Positions 24,421-34,831 of a stretch of DNA of 64,000 bases are shown one piece after another. The DNA comes from a bacterium (lineage in GTDB: Bacteria > Planctomycetota > UBA1135 > UBA2386). The stretch spans positions 434,001 through 498,000 of the forward strand of contig JAUILN010000003.1 in assembly GCA_030432695.1 (NCBI GenBank), in the 5' to 3' direction. Under the pieces are notes generated by a model. It ran no database searches. It worked only from the letters and a program-made list of their open reading frames with translations, and was not told where the DNA came from. Each line of letters begins with the position of its first letter. Positions within the stretch are counted from its first letter, which is position 1. Both the position numbers and the translations under genes were made by a program.

Positions 24421-27400
24421 CTACCGCAGTGTGATCTCGAGCCCGTTGCTCATCACCACGCCGCCCGGCGCCGAGCCGTCGAGGATCGCCCACTGGGTGG
24501 TGAAGACTCCTCCGGCGAAGGCCGGCATGTCGGGAACCGACGCGGGAATCGATGCCACGCCGTTGGCATCGACGACCGCGTCGAGCGTGCCGAAGTCGCC
24601 AGAGGTCAGGCCTACGCAGCCGATCGCGCCAATCGCGTCGAGCGGGTTGTTGGTGCGGCTGAGTCCGAACAGGAACGCGGCGCTGGCGCCTGGTGCGCCC
24701 CGGAACACCGCCATCCGGAAGTCGTCGTTGCCGAGCCACGGCAGGCCGATCGACGAGGCGATCGGTACTCCCGCCGCGCCCGCGCAGCCGACACCGTAGG
24801 GGGTCGTAAGCGCGTTGGCGCCGACCGAGCCGCCGAGGCGGACCACGGTGGCCTCCGCAGGCGAGCCCGAGTTCGAGAAGGTGGCGTTGGCGAGGCCGAG
24901 AAACCAGGTGCTGCAGATGTCGGCGGCAGCTCCTGCTTCGCTGTCCAACGCGGACGGGCCGGTGCCTGCGACCGTCGGGTACTTCTGCACGTCGATGACC
25001 AGCGGTGAGAGCGACGGATCCCAGCGGAAGGGGCGGTCGAGGCGGACCGTGATCTCGAAGTCGTCGGCACGGCTCGATCCGGCGGGCACGTGGGGCACCG
25101 AGAAGGTCCCGTCGAAGACGTTGACGCGGCCGAGAGCGCCGTTGGCTTGCATGAACAAGGTCATCGGGAGGGTCGCGACCCGACCCATGTCGATCTTGGC
25201 GTGGTAGGTCACCGGGCCGAATGCTCCGGCCGAGCCATCGATCCGCCAGCTCAGGTGCGTCACCTCGACGGGGTGCTCGGCCCCTAGCTGGTTCCTCGCG
25301 AAACCGACCTGGTAGCGGAGCGCGCCTGGATCGCCCCAGGGGAGCGCCGTCATCAGACTGCCCTCGCTGCCGTCGGCGATCTCCGGAAGCACCGGGACCG
25401 GGTAGCCGGCGAGGTCGACGAGCATCGCCTCGTTCTCGACCACGCCGCTGGTCGCACCCACCGAGCCGGCACGCACGCGGGCCACTCCCGGCTGTGCCGC
25501 GACCGACTGGAAGTTGCTGCTGGTCGGCCCGCTCACCGAGCGGAGTTCGACCTCGACGACGAGCGAGCCGCTGTCGGGGTTGAAGTCGAAGGAGCGATCG
25601 AACTCGAGCTGCACGCCGAAGCGACCCGGCGCAGTGACTGCCGGCTCGGAGCCTGGCGTCCACGTCCCGTCGAAGACCACCGTGCGGTCCGGTCCGTGAT
25701 TGGCGGCGAACGACGCGCTGGGACCCGAAGTCGCCAGACCGGGGGCGCCCGTCGACAGCGTCATGCGCAGGTCGTAGGTCCGGCCGGCGAAGGCGATGCC
25801 GGGCAGGGGGCGGAACGCGATCCTCGTCAGCGATTGCCGGCTCTGCAGATCGACTTCGCTGCCGTCGTAGATCCATTGGACCCGGCGGCTGGACCCCGCT
25901 GGGACGTTCCAGGGCAGCGCGGTGTTCGCTCCGGGATTCCCGGCCTCGAGACCCGCGGGCACCGTGCCGTTGTCCAGTACGAGCTCACAGACGAGTGCGG
26001 TGGGCTGCGGTCCGGTGTTGGCGATCGCCGCGTCCGGATCCGATGTGTGCGCGACGCGCGCCAGCTCGCCACTCGCCGCGAGTGCGGCGTCCATCGGGCG
26101 TCCCGTACCCGAGACGAGGCCGCGGCAGCGGATGTCGACCACGAGCGGGCCGAGCCGCGGATTCCAGACGAAGGGCTCGTCGAGCGGGATCAGCAGTGCG
26201 CCGTGGTGCGGAGGTGCGCCGAGCTGTGCGGAGGCGATCAGGAGGTTGCCGTCGAACAGGCGTGCGCGGTCGCTGCCGTGATTGTCGTCGAAGGTGCCGC
26301 TCAGGCTGCCCGCGGTGCGGGCTCCGGTCGAAAGGTCGACGCTGAGGTCCCAGACCTGGGCCGGGTGGCTGCCCGTGACCGACTCGTCGGGGCGGAACGC
26401 GAGCGCTGCGACGTGGACCGGATGGTCGTGGCCGAGGGTCGAGCGGTCGTAGGCCTGCAGGACGCGCGAGCCGGTCGGCTGGTTGAAGGGCAGGCCGGTG
26501 GTCGCCGGGCCGTTCGCGTCGGTAAGGCTCGCAGGGAGCGTCTCGCCGATGCCGGTCTCGAGGGCGGGGTTGAAGGCCTGCACGTCGACGGCCCACGAGT
26601 GTTCGTGGATCAGGTCGTTACCGGGGTCACGCCGGACGTCCGGGCTGGTGTCGCGGACTCGCACCGATACCGAGGTCGGACCCGCGGGCGTATTGCCGAC
26701 GTTCCAGCGGAACTGCGTCGTGCCGAGCTGCCAGGCTCCGGCCGCGCCGACGCGCCACTCGACGACGTGTGGCCGTGCGCCGATCCGGTGCGTGATCGCG
26801 AAGTCGACGTTGTCGCGCTGGCGTGTCGGAACCGTCGAGGTGCTGGGGGTCACCGAGCTGATCACCGTCACCTGCTGATGGAATCGCCGGATCATGTGCT
26901 GGCGGCACACCGCGCAGAACGGGCGGTTCAGCGACCGCATCTCGCAGTCGGTCTCGGGTCGCCAGACGCCGAAGTCGTTGTAGTGCGCGCCCTCGTAGGC
27001 GCCGACCACACTGATCGGGCCCCGCGCCCCGAGCCATTCCGCCCACTTGTTGCCGGTGCGGCTGTTGGTGATGTTCGGTTGGCTGAACTCGCCGCCGTTG
27101 TAGGTGCCGCTACCGCCGTACTCGTCGGCGAGGCCGGCGAACGAATGGCCCCATTCGTGGGCCTGCACGTCCTCCATCAGCGAGCCGTTGTAGCCGACCG
27201 AGAAGGTGCTCGCGCAACCGCCGTACTTGCTGTCGTTCACCAGCACGATCACGCGGCCGTCGGTGTCCGGCGCAAGTGCCGCGTCCCGGGTGGCGAGCGA
27301 GGTGTTCTGGATGTAGAGGCAGCGCTCGGTGCCGCCGGTCCAGTACGTGGCGTCGTAGACCGTGTCGCGGAAGATGTTGTTCGGCGGCTGGTCGGCGCCG

Positions 27401-27699
27401 CTCTGGTTCGACGCGCGGAACACCGTGTGGACGTTGTAGAAGTTGAAGTAGGCGCCGTACGGGAACTTGTTCGGGGTGTTCCGGAAGTAGTTCACGACGT
27501 CCAGGCAATCCTGGTTGAACAGGGCCTGCTGGGCGGCGGTGTAACCGTCGCCGAGGATGACCATGTCGTACAGCTCGGAACTCGGCCCGTTGTTGACGAT
27601 CGTCGTGACCGTCTGCGAAGACGCGCCAGGTGTGAGGAGGGTGGCGCTCAGCAGCGCCAGCGGCGCGACGGAACGGGAGCACAGCTTGGAGAGGTTCAT
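24421..27699 (-). CDS. Secreted M64-like metallopeptidase with C-terminal module
   Basis: 1092 residues. After a signal peptide (APLALLSATLLTPGASS) comes a peptidase domain with MVILGDGYTAAQ and the zinc motif HEWGHSFAGLADEY (His181, Glu182, His185, with acidic ligand nearby), as in M64/IgA-peptidase families. Then several beta repeats of about 190 residues, each with WNPRLGPLVVDI- or DPSLSPLVIDV-type lines, and a last 125-residue module starting YGVGCAG. The start ATG 27699 has AAGGAG nine bases upstream; the longer frame begins at a TTG. Predicted extracellular protease; substrate unknown. It follows the 27714-28241 gene in an operon. Confidence 0.85.
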   Translation of the reverse strand: MNLSKLCSRSVAPLALLSATLLTPGASSQTVTTIVNNGPSSELYDMVILGDGYTAAQQALFNQDCLDVVNYFRNTPNKFPYGAYFNFYNVHTVFRASNQSGADQPPNNIFRDTVYDATYWTGGTERCLYIQNTSLATRDAALAPDTDGRVIVLVNDSKYGGCASTFSVGYNGSLMEDVQAHEWGHSFAGLADEYGGSGTYNGGEFSQPNITNSRTGNKWAEWLGARGPISVVGAYEGAHYNDFGVWRPETDCEMRSLNRPFCAVCRQHMIRRFHQQVTVISSVTPSTSTVPTRQRDNVDFAITHRIGARPHVVEWRVGAAGAWQLGTTQFRWNVGNTPAGPTSVSVRVRDTSPDVRRDPGNDLIHEHSWAVDVQAFNPALETGIGETLPASLTDANGPATTGLPFNQPTGSRVLQAYDRSTLGHDHPVHVAALAFRPDESVTGSHPAQVWDLSVDLSTGARTAGSLSGTFDDNHGSDRARLFDGNLLIASAQLGAPPHHGALLIPLDEPFVWNPRLGPLVVDIRCRGLVSGTGRPMDAALAASGELARVAHTSDPDAAIANTGPQPTALVCELVLDNGTVPAGLEAGNPGANTALPWNVPAGSSRRVQWIYDGSEVDLQSRQSLTRIAFRPLPGIAFAGRTYDLRMTLSTGAPGLATSGPSASFAANHGPDRTVVFDGTWTPGSEPAVTAPGRFGVQLEFDRSFDFNPDSGSLVVEVELRSVSGPTSSNFQSVAAQPGVARVRAGSVGATSGVVENEAMLVDLAGYPVPVLPEIADGSEGSLMTALPWGDPGALRYQVGFARNQLGAEHPVEVTHLSWRIDGSAGAFGPVTYHAKIDMGRVATLPMTLFMQANGALGRVNVFDGTFSVPHVPAGSSRADDFEITVRLDRPFRWDPSLSPLVIDVQKYPTVAGTGPSALDSEAGAAADICSTWFLGLANATFSNSGSPAEATVVRLGGSVGANALTTPYGVGCAGAAGVPIASSIGLPWLGNDDFRMAVFRGAPGASAAFLFGLSRTNNPLDAIGAIGCVGLTSGDFGTLDAVVDANGVASIPASVPDMPAFAGGVFTTQWAILDGSAPGGVVMSNGLEITLR

Positions 27700-27713
27700 C
27701 TTCAGGTGCTCCT

Positions 27714-28241
27714 TCAACGGACGGAGAGGGTGGCGGCGGACACGCTGCCGAGGGCGCGCGAGCGGTCGGCGGGGCCGTCGGATCTGCCGACCCAGCTGAA
27801 CTCGAGGTGGTCGAAGCCCTCCAGCGCGGGGACCTTCAGGTTCACGTGCGCGACGTGCGGCACGAGCTGGTCACCGGTCGTGTGCGGGGGCTGGCCGGTG
27901 TGCGCCGGATCGAGGCAGATCAGGTGCGGGTCGAAGCCACCGCGGGCGAGCGGCGTGCCGTTGGCGTCGAGCATCGTCCACTGCAGAGGCAGGCTCTCCC
28001 AATTGCGCGGCTGCTGGAAGCCGAGTTGTGGCTTGGCGAGGGCTTGCAGGACCGTGACTCCGTCGGTCGCGTCGATCTGGATCGACAGCATCAAGGTCGA
28101 AGTCGCCACCGGAATCGCCGGGGCGGAGCGGTCGATCGGGTCGAGCGAGGGTTGCGGGGAGGTCAGCGAGTGCAGGCCCACGGCGGCACCGCCGAGGGAC
28201 AGTGTCGCCGCGACGGCGGCGAAGAGGAGCCTACGGGTCAT
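27714..28241 (-). CDS. Secreted or membrane-anchored protein upstream of the peptidase
   Basis: 175 residues. The N-terminus (RRLLFAAVAATLSLGGAAVG) is a signal peptide or anchor. The mature part is a beta-rich domain with a DLxxDPAH-like segment (HLICLDPAHTGQPPHTTG) and ends in VSAATLSVR. The gene ends 14 bases before the peptidase start on the same strand, so it may be an accessory or folding partner of that protease. No family recognised. Confidence 0.6.
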   Translation of the reverse strand: MTRRLLFAAVAATLSLGGAAVGLHSLTSPQPSLDPIDRSAPAIPVATSTLMLSIQIDATDGVTVLQALAKPQLGFQQPRNWESLPLQWTMLDANGTPLARGGFDPHLICLDPAHTGQPPHTTGDQLVPHVAHVNLKVPALEGFDHLEFSWVGRSDGPADRSRALGSVSAATLSVR

Positions 28242-28263
28242 CGGGCTTCGGAGGTCGGAGAGC

Positions 28264-28286
28264 AGGGCCCTGGCACGGAGGGCCCT
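28264..28286 (-). terminator. Perfect hairpin after the SPATA20-like gene
   Basis: AGGGCCCT occurs twice as an 8-base self-complementary stem with a 7-base loop. It lies 64 bases past the SPATA20-like stop and just ahead of the next gene, so it could also act in that gene's leader. No T-run. Confidence 0.4.
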
Positions 28287-28350
28287 CGAACAAGGGGAGC
28301 AGGGACCCTGCGAGACTAACCGACGCTCCGTCCGCCCGGGGGCGCGCCGT

Positions 28351-30126
28351 TCACCGGCGGCGCTCGGTCTCGAGCCGTTCCAGGGTGGCTAGGACCTCTT
28401 CGGGAGTCCGTGCCAGCGCTCGTTCCGCACCGCCGATCCCGATGTGCGCGATCGGCCGGTCCTCGACCGTGTAACCCGAGCGACCGATCAGGACCGGGTC
28501 GTGTGCCGGGTCGAGCATCTGGACGATCCGCGACGGCACGTAGGGCGCCAGCGCGGCGCGCCGCAGCGCGTCGGCAGCCTCGGAGGTCCGGTCACCGACC
28601 ACCGTGACGACCAACGGCTCGTAGAAGATCAGGTCGACCGCGCGGCCGTAGCCGGCCACGTAGTAGCCGTACTCCTTGTAGTCGGAGGTGAAGGCCTGCA
28701 GCGTCGCCACCGCCACGTCGTGGAACTCGCTGCGGCGCGACAGGTACGAGAGGCGAAGCAGTGCCTCGGCCATCACCGAGTTCTCGAGGATGCTGCGGTT
28801 GCGGCGTCGCATCGAGCCCGGCTGACGGTGGTCGTACAGGATGTCGAAGAAGCCGCCCTCCGGAGCCTGCTGGCGCTCGATCGCCTGTTCGGCGATGCGT
28901 TCGGCGGGCAGCAGCAGGTCGGCGTCGCCGGTGTGCTGCGAGGCGTCGACCAGCGCCCGGATCAGGTAGGCCTGGTCGCCGAGCAGGCCGGGCAGGTGGA
29001 AGGTGCCGTCCCAGTAGTGGAAGACGCCGTCGCGGTCGTCGAACAGCTCGTCGCGGAGGAACCGGAGGGTGCGCATCGCGCGGTCGCGGAGTTCCGGGGC
29101 CTCGAGAACCACCGAGGCCTTCAGCAGGGACGACACCACCATCGCGTTCCAGTTGGTGTAGACGGTGCGGTCCAGCCGCGGCGGGTGGCGGCGGTGGCGG
29201 CCCTCGGCGTCGAGCGAGTAGTAGTCGGAGTCGGCGTCCTGCGTCCCATAGAACGCGCCGGTGTCCGCATCGAGCATGAACCCGAGCAGCCAGTCGACGA
29301 TGCCCTGTGCGGTGTCGCGGTAGCTCTGCTTGCCGAACACCTGCCAGCCCTCGAGGTAGCAGCGCAGGCGCATCGCGTTGTTGTCGAGGACCTTCTCGAA
29401 GTTGGGTGAGCGCCAGTCCGGTGTCTCCGAGAAACGGAAGAAGCCGCCGTCGACCTGATCGTGGATGCCGCCCGCCTGCATCTGGTCGAGAGTCAGCTCG
29501 ACCACTTCGCGCATCTGCGGGTCGTCGCGCTTGGCGACCATCACCAGCGCGAAGTCGATCGCTTCAGGGTGTGGGAACTTGGCGCCTTCTCCCCAGCCGC
29601 CGTAGCGGTGGTCGAACTTCTCGTAGATCGCGTGGACGACGTCTTCGACGATCTCCTGGTTGAGGCGGGCGCGGTGGCGCTGGCGGTGTGCACCGCGGCC
29701 GGCCGCACCGCCGTCCTCGAGACGCCACAGGCTGGCGAGGCCCTGGGCGATCTCCTGACGGTTGGCGGCGAAGAAGCGGGCGACCTTCTGCAGGCGTCGA
29801 CCGAGCTCCTCGGCCTCCATGTAGCCGTCGTGGCTGATCAGCTCGCCATCGGGAGTCAGATAGGCGAGCGTGGGCCAGACGCCACTGCCGTAGCGGTCGT
29901 TCACGTCAGGACGCCGTTCGGCGTCGGCGTGGATCGGCACGAACTGCTCACGGACGACGCGTGCGACCTCTGGGGTCCTGAACGAGTGCTCGAGCAGTTC
30001 CCGACAGTGCGGGCACCAGTGCGCGGTCAGCAGCAGCAGGACCGGGCGGTCGAGACGCCGCGCCTCGTCGAAGACGTCGACGTCGAAGTCACGCCACTGG
30101 ATCTCGTTCGCCCGGATGTCCGCCAT
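28351..30126 (-). CDS. Thioredoxin-fold DUF255 protein (SPATA20/YyaL family)
   Basis: 591 residues. N-terminal thioredoxin-like DUF255 domain with WCPHC (Cys38 and Cys41), followed by an (alpha/alpha)6-barrel region like glycosyl hydrolases, with AKFPHPEAIDFAL, FVEWLL-like helices, TQDADSDYYSL and LENSVMAEALLRL. The family is widespread and its biochemistry is poorly known. It is shorter than the usual ~680 residues. No signal peptide. It is the downstream neighbour of rsfS with about 180 bases between. Confidence 0.88.
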   Translation of the reverse strand: MADIRANEIQWRDFDVDVFDEARRLDRPVLLLLTAHWCPHCRELLEHSFRTPEVARVVREQFVPIHADAERRPDVNDRYGSGVWPTLAYLTPDGELISHDGYMEAEELGRRLQKVARFFAANRQEIAQGLASLWRLEDGGAAGRGAHRQRHRARLNQEIVEDVVHAIYEKFDHRYGGWGEGAKFPHPEAIDFALVMVAKRDDPQMREVVELTLDQMQAGGIHDQVDGGFFRFSETPDWRSPNFEKVLDNNAMRLRCYLEGWQVFGKQSYRDTAQGIVDWLLGFMLDADTGAFYGTQDADSDYYSLDAEGRHRRHPPRLDRTVYTNWNAMVVSSLLKASVVLEAPELRDRAMRTLRFLRDELFDDRDGVFHYWDGTFHLPGLLGDQAYLIRALVDASQHTGDADLLLPAERIAEQAIERQQAPEGGFFDILYDHRQPGSMRRRNRSILENSVMAEALLRLSYLSRRSEFHDVAVATLQAFTSDYKEYGYYVAGYGRAVDLIFYEPLVVTVVGDRTSEAADALRRAALAPYVPSRIVQMLDPAHDPVLIGRSGYTVEDRPIAHIGIGGAERALARTPEEVLATLERLETERRR

Positions 30127-30194
30127 CTTTCGCTCCCGAGTCGACCGCCGCGCCGACCGGTCTGGCAGATGCTAGCAGCTCGGTCGAAGGTCAA

Positions 30195-30239
30195 GCAGGG
30201 GCGACTGTCCCTGCCGGTTCGACCCACCTGCGGGGTCGA
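30195..30239 (-). terminator. Two small hairpins downstream of rsfS
   Basis: GCAGGG with CCCTGC (30195-30214) and TCGACCC with GGGTCGA (30219-30239) form two stems in a row, about 70-110 bases after the rsfS stop. No T-run. This 180-base gap holds no gene that I can support. Confidence 0.3.
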
Positions 30240-30306
30240 CCTTCCTGCTGTGTCGACCGATACGTCCCCGGGCCTTGCGCGGATGCGGGCGTGTGGCCCG
30301 CCCGGG

Positions 30307-30792
30307 TCACTCTTCGAACGCCTCGGGCCAGCCGCTCGGGAACGCGTCGGCCCGCTCGACCACCGGCTCGGCTTCGCCCTCGGTGCGCTCGCGCGGCGTG
30401 AACCCGAGCCGCGGCACGTCGCCCCACAGGTCGTCGAGAGCGTAGAACGCGCGGCGCTCGGCGTCGAACAGATGGACGACCACGAGATCGAAGTCGAGCA
30501 GCACCCAGCCGCAGTCCGAGTCGGTGCCCGAGACGTGGCGGTTGGTGATGCCCTGGCCCTTGGCGAACGGGATCAGTTCGCGAGCCAGGGACTCGGCATG
30601 CCGCTGGTTGCGGGTCGTCGCGATCACGAAGTAGTCCGCGATCGCGAGCGGGCCTGACACGTCCAGGATGGTGATTTCGTCGGCCTGCTTCTCGTCGAGG
30701 GTGTCGGCGAGCGCGAGTGCCAGCTGCTTGGCTTCGATCTTTCCAGTCTCCGGGCAGGGTTCGGCGCGGCCGGGATCGGCGCGCCGAGCCAC
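30307..30792 (-). CDS. rsfS: Ribosomal silencing factor RsfS
   Basis: 161 residues. The RsfS core runs from IEAKQLALALADTLDEKQAD through ADYFVIATTRNQRHAESLA and ends after WVLLDFDLVVVHLF, the conserved stretch of the Iojap/RsfS family. It binds ribosomal protein uL14 and blocks subunit joining when cells are starved. The start is GTG at 30792; the N-terminal 16 residues are less conserved, so a later start is possible. Its stop is 3' of the pyrophosphatase gene on the same strand. Confidence 0.88.
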   Translation of the reverse strand: MARRADPGRAEPCPETGKIEAKQLALALADTLDEKQADEITILDVSGPLAIADYFVIATTRNQRHAESLARELIPFAKGQGITNRHVSGTDSDCGWVLLDFDLVVVHLFDAERRAFYALDDLWGDVPRLGFTPRERTEGEAEPVVERADAFPSGWPEAFEE

Positions 30793-30865
30793 CTGAGGTG
30801 GCGTCGGCAGTGTAAGCGGAGCGGGCCCGGCCTGGGGAGGGGGGGCGCTCCGGCGAACACCGGAA

Positions 30866-32950
30866 TCAGACGAACAGCGCGACCGCCAGCACCGACGCGA
30901 TCGACATCAGCTTGATGAGGATGTTGATCGACGGGCCTGCGGTGTCCTTGAACGGGTCGCCGACGGTGTCGCCGATGACCGTTGCCTTGTGGACTTCCGA
31001 GCCCTTGCCGCCGTGGGCGCCGGACTCGACGTACTTCTTGGCGTTGTCCCAGGCTCCGCCGGAGTTCGCCATGAACAGCGCCATCATCACGCCCGAACCG
31101 AGCGCGCCGGCCAGCAGGCCCGCGACGGCGTTGGCCTGCAGGGTCATGCCGACCGCGATCGGCGCGACCACCGCCAGGAGGCCGGGGACGATCATCGCCT
31201 TGAGTGAGCCCTTGGTGGAGATCGCCACGCAGCGCTCGTAGTCGGGCTTGGCCTTGCCCTCCATGATGCCGGGGATCTCCCGGAACTGGCGGCGGACCTC
31301 CTCGACCATGTCGTTGGCGGCGAGGCCCACGGCGCGCATCGCCATCGACGAGAACAGGAACGGCAGCATCGCGCCGATCAGCAGGCCCATGATGACCCGC
31401 GGGTCCCCGAGGTCCATCGAGAACAGGAAGCCGGTCTCCGCGGCCTTGGTGCTGGCCTGCTCCTTGAAGGTGTTGAACAGCGCCAGTGCGGTCAGCGCGG
31501 CGGAGCCGATCGCGAAGCCCTTGCCGATCGCGGCGGTGGTGTTGCCGGTGGCGTCCAGCGCGTCGGTCCGCTTGCGGACTTCCGGCGGCAGTTCGGCCAT
31601 CTCGGCCAGACCGCCGGCGTTGTCGGCTACCGGGCCGAACGCGTCGATGCCCAGCGAGATGCCCAGCGTGGCCAGCATGCCGACCGCGGCGATGCAGATG
31701 CCGTAGACGCCGGCCAGCTCCGAGCAGCCGAAGATCGCGAACGCGATCAGCAGCACCGGCAGCCACACCGACTTCATGCCGACCGCGAGGCCGGCGATGA
31801 TGTTGGTGGCCGGACCGGACTGGCTCTGCTCGGCGATCCAGTGCACCGGGGCCTTCTTCTCCGAGGTGTAGTACTCGGTCGCCTGTCCGATCAGCACGCC
31901 CGCGAACAGGCCGATGATCATCGCGAAGTAGACGTTCCAGTTGGAGAAGGTGATCGCGCCGGCCCCCGAGCCGACCGTGATCTGCTCCGGCAGGACGTAG
32001 TGGGTGACCACGGCCATCAGGACCGCGAGCATCACCGAGGCGCCATACATGCCCATGTGCAGGGCGTGGCCGAGCTTGCTCTCGTCGTTGGTCTTGACCA
32101 GGAAGGTGCCGCCGAACGACGCCAGGATGCCCATCGCGGCCAGCGCCAGCGGGTACAGCATGAGCTGCTCGCCGGCCTGTCCTTCACCGACCCCGCCGAG
32201 CGAGTAGCCCAGCACGATGGTTGCCAGGATCGCGCCGACGAAGCTCTCGAACAGGTCGGCCCCCATGCCCGCGACGTCGCCGACGTTGTCGCCCACGTTG
32301 TCGGCGATGGTCGCCGGGTTGCGGGGGTCGTCCTCGGGGATGCCGGCTTCGACCTTGCCCACCAGGTCGGCTCCGACGTCTGCCGCCTTGGTGTAGATGC
32401 CGCCACCCACGCGCGCGAACAGCGCGATCGACGAGGCGCCGAACGAGAAGCCGAGGATCTGGTCGAGGGTCCGCGAGTCCGTCTTGTCGTAGTAGACCAG
32501 CATCAGCACGCAGATGCCGATCAGCCCGAGTCCCACGACGGTCATCCCCATGATGGTGCCCGACTTGAAGGACACGTCGAGCGCCTGCGACAGGCCGGTG
32601 CGGGCCGCCTGGGTGGTGCGGACCGCGGCGCGCGTCGCGGTGTGCATCCCGAAGTAGCCGGCGGTGCCCGACGCGATCGCGCCGAACAGGAACGCGATCG
32701 CCATCTGCCAGCCGAACGCCGCGGGCACCGCGCACATCGCCGCGAACACGATCACGACGAACAGTGCGAGCCAGCGGTACTCGGCGTGAAGGAAGGCCCG
32801 ACCACCCTGCTGGATCGCCTTGGCGATCTCCTGCATGCGGTCGGTGCCCGCGTCCTGCTTCATGATGTATCCGTAGAGCAGGAAGGCGAGGACGACAGCG
32901 AGCGCGGCGACCGCGAGCGCGATGATCGTCCAGGTGGTGAGATCGGCCAT
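30866..32950 (-). CDS. hppA: Membrane-bound ion-pumping pyrophosphatase
   Basis: 694 residues with about sixteen TM segments. Substrate-site motifs are intact: [39 protein letters not shown] and, near the C-terminus, [14 protein letters not shown]. The segment [10 protein letters not shown] has Ala where K+-independent enzymes have Lys, pointing to the K+-dependent type. It couples PPi hydrolysis to H+ or Na+ pumping across the inner membrane; the pumped ion cannot be decided here. ATG 32950 begins [14 protein letters not shown], the first TM segment. Confidence 0.93.
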   Translation of the reverse strand: MADLTTWTIIALAVAALAVVLAFLLYGYIMKQDAGTDRMQEIAKAIQQGGRAFLHAEYRWLALFVVIVFAAMCAVPAAFGWQMAIAFLFGAIASGTAGYFGMHTATRAAVRTTQAARTGLSQALDVSFKSGTIMGMTVVGLGLIGICVLMLVYYDKTDSRTLDQILGFSFGASSIALFARVGGGIYTKAADVGADLVGKVEAGIPEDDPRNPATIADNVGDNVGDVAGMGADLFESFVGAILATIVLGYSLGGVGEGQAGEQLMLYPLALAAMGILASFGGTFLVKTNDESKLGHALHMGMYGASVMLAVLMAVVTHYVLPEQITVGSGAGAITFSNWNVYFAMIIGLFAGVLIGQATEYYTSEKKAPVHWIAEQSQSGPATNIIAGLAVGMKSVWLPVLLIAFAIFGCSELAGVYGICIAAVGMLATLGISLGIDAFGPVADNAGGLAEMAELPPEVRKRTDALDATGNTTAAIGKGFAIGSAALTALALFNTFKEQASTKAAETGFLFSMDLGDPRVIMGLLIGAMLPFLFSSMAMRAVGLAANDMVEEVRRQFREIPGIMEGKAKPDYERCVAISTKGSLKAMIVPGLLAVVAPIAVGMTLQANAVAGLLAGALGSGVMMALFMANSGGAWDNAKKYVESGAHGGKGSEVHKATVIGDTVGDPFKDTAGPSINILIKLMSIASVLAVALFV

Positions 32951-33072
32951 GTCGGGAATGGGGGGACTGAATGGTGAGCGGACCGCGGCAACTCCCGACG
33001 GTCCCTGGATTTCGGGCCGAGCACGATAGCCGCGCCCCGGGATCGGGGCAAGGCTACGTAACTCCCTCCAGG

Positions 33073-33945
33073 TCAGCTGTTTGAGTCGCGATTCCGGGGT
33101 TGGGGCGCGGCCTCGTCGGCGACCTCTGGATCGGTCGGGCCCGGGGTCTCGCCGCCTCCCTCGATCGGCTCCTCCGGGGCGTCTCCTCCATCGATTCCGC
33201 CGGGCCGTTCCGGGTGCTCGGTTCCCGCTTCGTCGGCGGAGGCCTCGGCCGATCGCTCGGTCGCGCCGGTTTCGCTCGGCAGGATGGGCCCACCGAGCGG
33301 CTCGGACGGCTCGACGAAGCTCTCGGTCGCCGCGCCGACCAGGCGACGCTGGCGTCGGCGGAGGCGCAGCCAGTACCAGACTCCCGCGACCACCGCGACG
33401 GCAATGCCAGCGATGAGGATGCCGCGCTCGACCGTCTTGACCTTCTCGATGAGGGCCTCGATCGCACCCCCATAGTGGTCGCCCAGCCAGACCAGCAGCG
33501 GCGCGACCAGCAGCACCCCGGCGAGGTCGAGCAGCAGGAAGCGGCTCCACGACATCTTCATCGTCCCGGCGACGAAGTAGGAGACCACCCGCATCCCGGC
33601 GATGAACCGCGAGAAGAACACCACGGTGTCGCCGCGGCGGCGGAACCAGCGGTCGAAGCGGGCCAGGCGCTGCGGCGAGATGAAGAAGCGCATGATGCGC
33701 AGCCGGAGCAGGTTCGGGCCGAACAGCCGGCCGAGCGCGAACGGCACGATGTCGCCCAGCAGGATCGCGCCCACGGCAACCGCCATCATGGTCTCGCGGT
33801 TCGCGTAGCCGCTGTAGCAGGTGTACCCGGCGAACAGCAGGACGATCTCCTCCGGCACCGGCAGGCCCAGTCCACACGCCAGGAACATCAGCGCGACGCC
33901 GGCATACGGATAGGTGGAGAACCACTCGATGAGCCACTCCTGCAT
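33073..33945 (-). CDS. DedA family membrane protein
   Basis: 290 residues. The DedA/SNARE-associated core occupies about residues 1-190: [21 protein letters not shown], then [18 protein letters not shown] with the conserved FxRFxPGxR-like line (here FSRFIAGMR) and GD. A last TM segment at about 195-215 is followed by an acidic Glu/Pro/Gly-rich cytoplasmic tail of roughly 70 residues, longer than in most DedA proteins. DedA proteins act in membrane lipid (undecaprenyl phosphate) recycling or proton-linked transport. ATG 33945 has a good GGAGG-type Shine-Dalgarno. Confidence 0.85.
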   Translation of the reverse strand: MQEWLIEWFSTYPYAGVALMFLACGLGLPVPEEIVLLFAGYTCYSGYANRETMMAVAVGAILLGDIVPFALGRLFGPNLLRLRIMRFFISPQRLARFDRWFRRRGDTVVFFSRFIAGMRVVSYFVAGTMKMSWSRFLLLDLAGVLLVAPLLVWLGDHYGGAIEALIEKVKTVERGILIAGIAVAVVAGVWYWLRLRRRQRRLVGAATESFVEPSEPLGGPILPSETGATERSAEASADEAGTEHPERPGGIDGGDAPEEPIEGGGETPGPTDPEVADEAAPQPRNRDSNS

Positions 33946-33949
33946 CGGC

Positions 33950-34807
33950 TCACCTCCCTCCCCGGGGCGGCAGCTCGCGCAGCGCATCGACCACGTCGGC
34001 GAGCCACGGATCGGTGGCGAGTTCGTCCAGTCGTTGCGGCGAGCCGACCAGCTCGTGCAGGTCGCCGAGTCCGCGCAGGGCTGCGGCTGCTTCACGCGCG
34101 TCGTCGCGGAGCGGCGCCAGGGAGTCCATCTGCCGAAGCGCGGTGCGTCGACTCCGCTCGGCGCGTTCGAGGTCGCCGGCCCGCAGCGCGGCGGTCACGG
34201 TGCGCAGCGTCACGAATGCCAGCCGCGTGCGGTGCACCTCGTCGTCGGGGAACAGTCGGACGGCCGCGGCGATCAGCTCCGCGGCGGCTTCGACCGGGGC
34301 GTGACCCAGCCGTTCGCGGAACGCTGTTCCCAGTCCGTCGACCTGGCGGCAGCGGTCCTCGAGGAGCACCGCAGCTGCGAACCACAGCTGTGCGGCGTGG
34401 TCGTCGTCACCGTCCGCCCGTCGCTGCTCCCCGCGACGCTCGAGTTCGTCCACGGCGCGCAGCAGCAGGTCGAGTGCCGCATCGGGGTCGGGGGCCTGGG
34501 GCAGCAGGTCGTAGGCGAGGACCCAGGCGACGTGCACCGAGGCATCGGTCCACTCCGGCCACAGTTCGGCCAGTGCCCGCGAGGCGGCCAGGGCTCGGTG
34601 CGCATCGCCGCTTCGTGAAGCCTCGTCCAGTCGGGTCCAGATGCTCGGCAGCGCCAGGGGCCGTGCTGCGGCACGAAGCATCTGCTGCCAGCTCGGCGTC
34701 GCGTTCCGGACCCCGGACATCGTCTGCGAACCGGGGTCCCGTCCCGTCACGGCCGAGACCGTGTAGAGCCCGCAGGCGACCAGCATGGTGGCGACGCTCG
34801 ACTTCAT
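33950..34807 (-). CDS. Helical-repeat protein next to the ABC exporter
   Basis: 285 residues, almost all helix, with TPR-like pairs (ALAASRALAELWPEWTDA, LLLRAVDELERRG, ELIAAAVRLFPDDEV). The N-terminus has a short hydrophobic stretch (ATMLVACGLYTVSAV) that may be a signal peptide or anchor. No named family recognised. The stop is 4 bases before the DedA start, and the gene begins 24 bases after the exporter permease, so the four genes probably form one operon. Confidence 0.65.
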   Translation of the reverse strand: MKSSVATMLVACGLYTVSAVTGRDPGSQTMSGVRNATPSWQQMLRAAARPLALPSIWTRLDEASRSGDAHRALAASRALAELWPEWTDASVHVAWVLAYDLLPQAPDPDAALDLLLRAVDELERRGEQRRADGDDDHAAQLWFAAAVLLEDRCRQVDGLGTAFRERLGHAPVEAAAELIAAAVRLFPDDEVHRTRLAFVTLRTVTAALRAGDLERAERSRRTALRQMDSLAPLRDDAREAAAALRGLGDLHELVGSPQRLDELATDPWLADVVDALRELPPRGGR

Positions 34808-34831
34808 CTCCGAGGAGGCGATCGGGAGGAA

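Noticed and set aside
25696..28392. 898-codon plus-strand open frame antisense to the metallopeptidase
   Set aside because: Val/Arg/Gly-rich with no domain; a GC-rich shadow of the minus-strand gene, which has a signal peptide and zinc motif.
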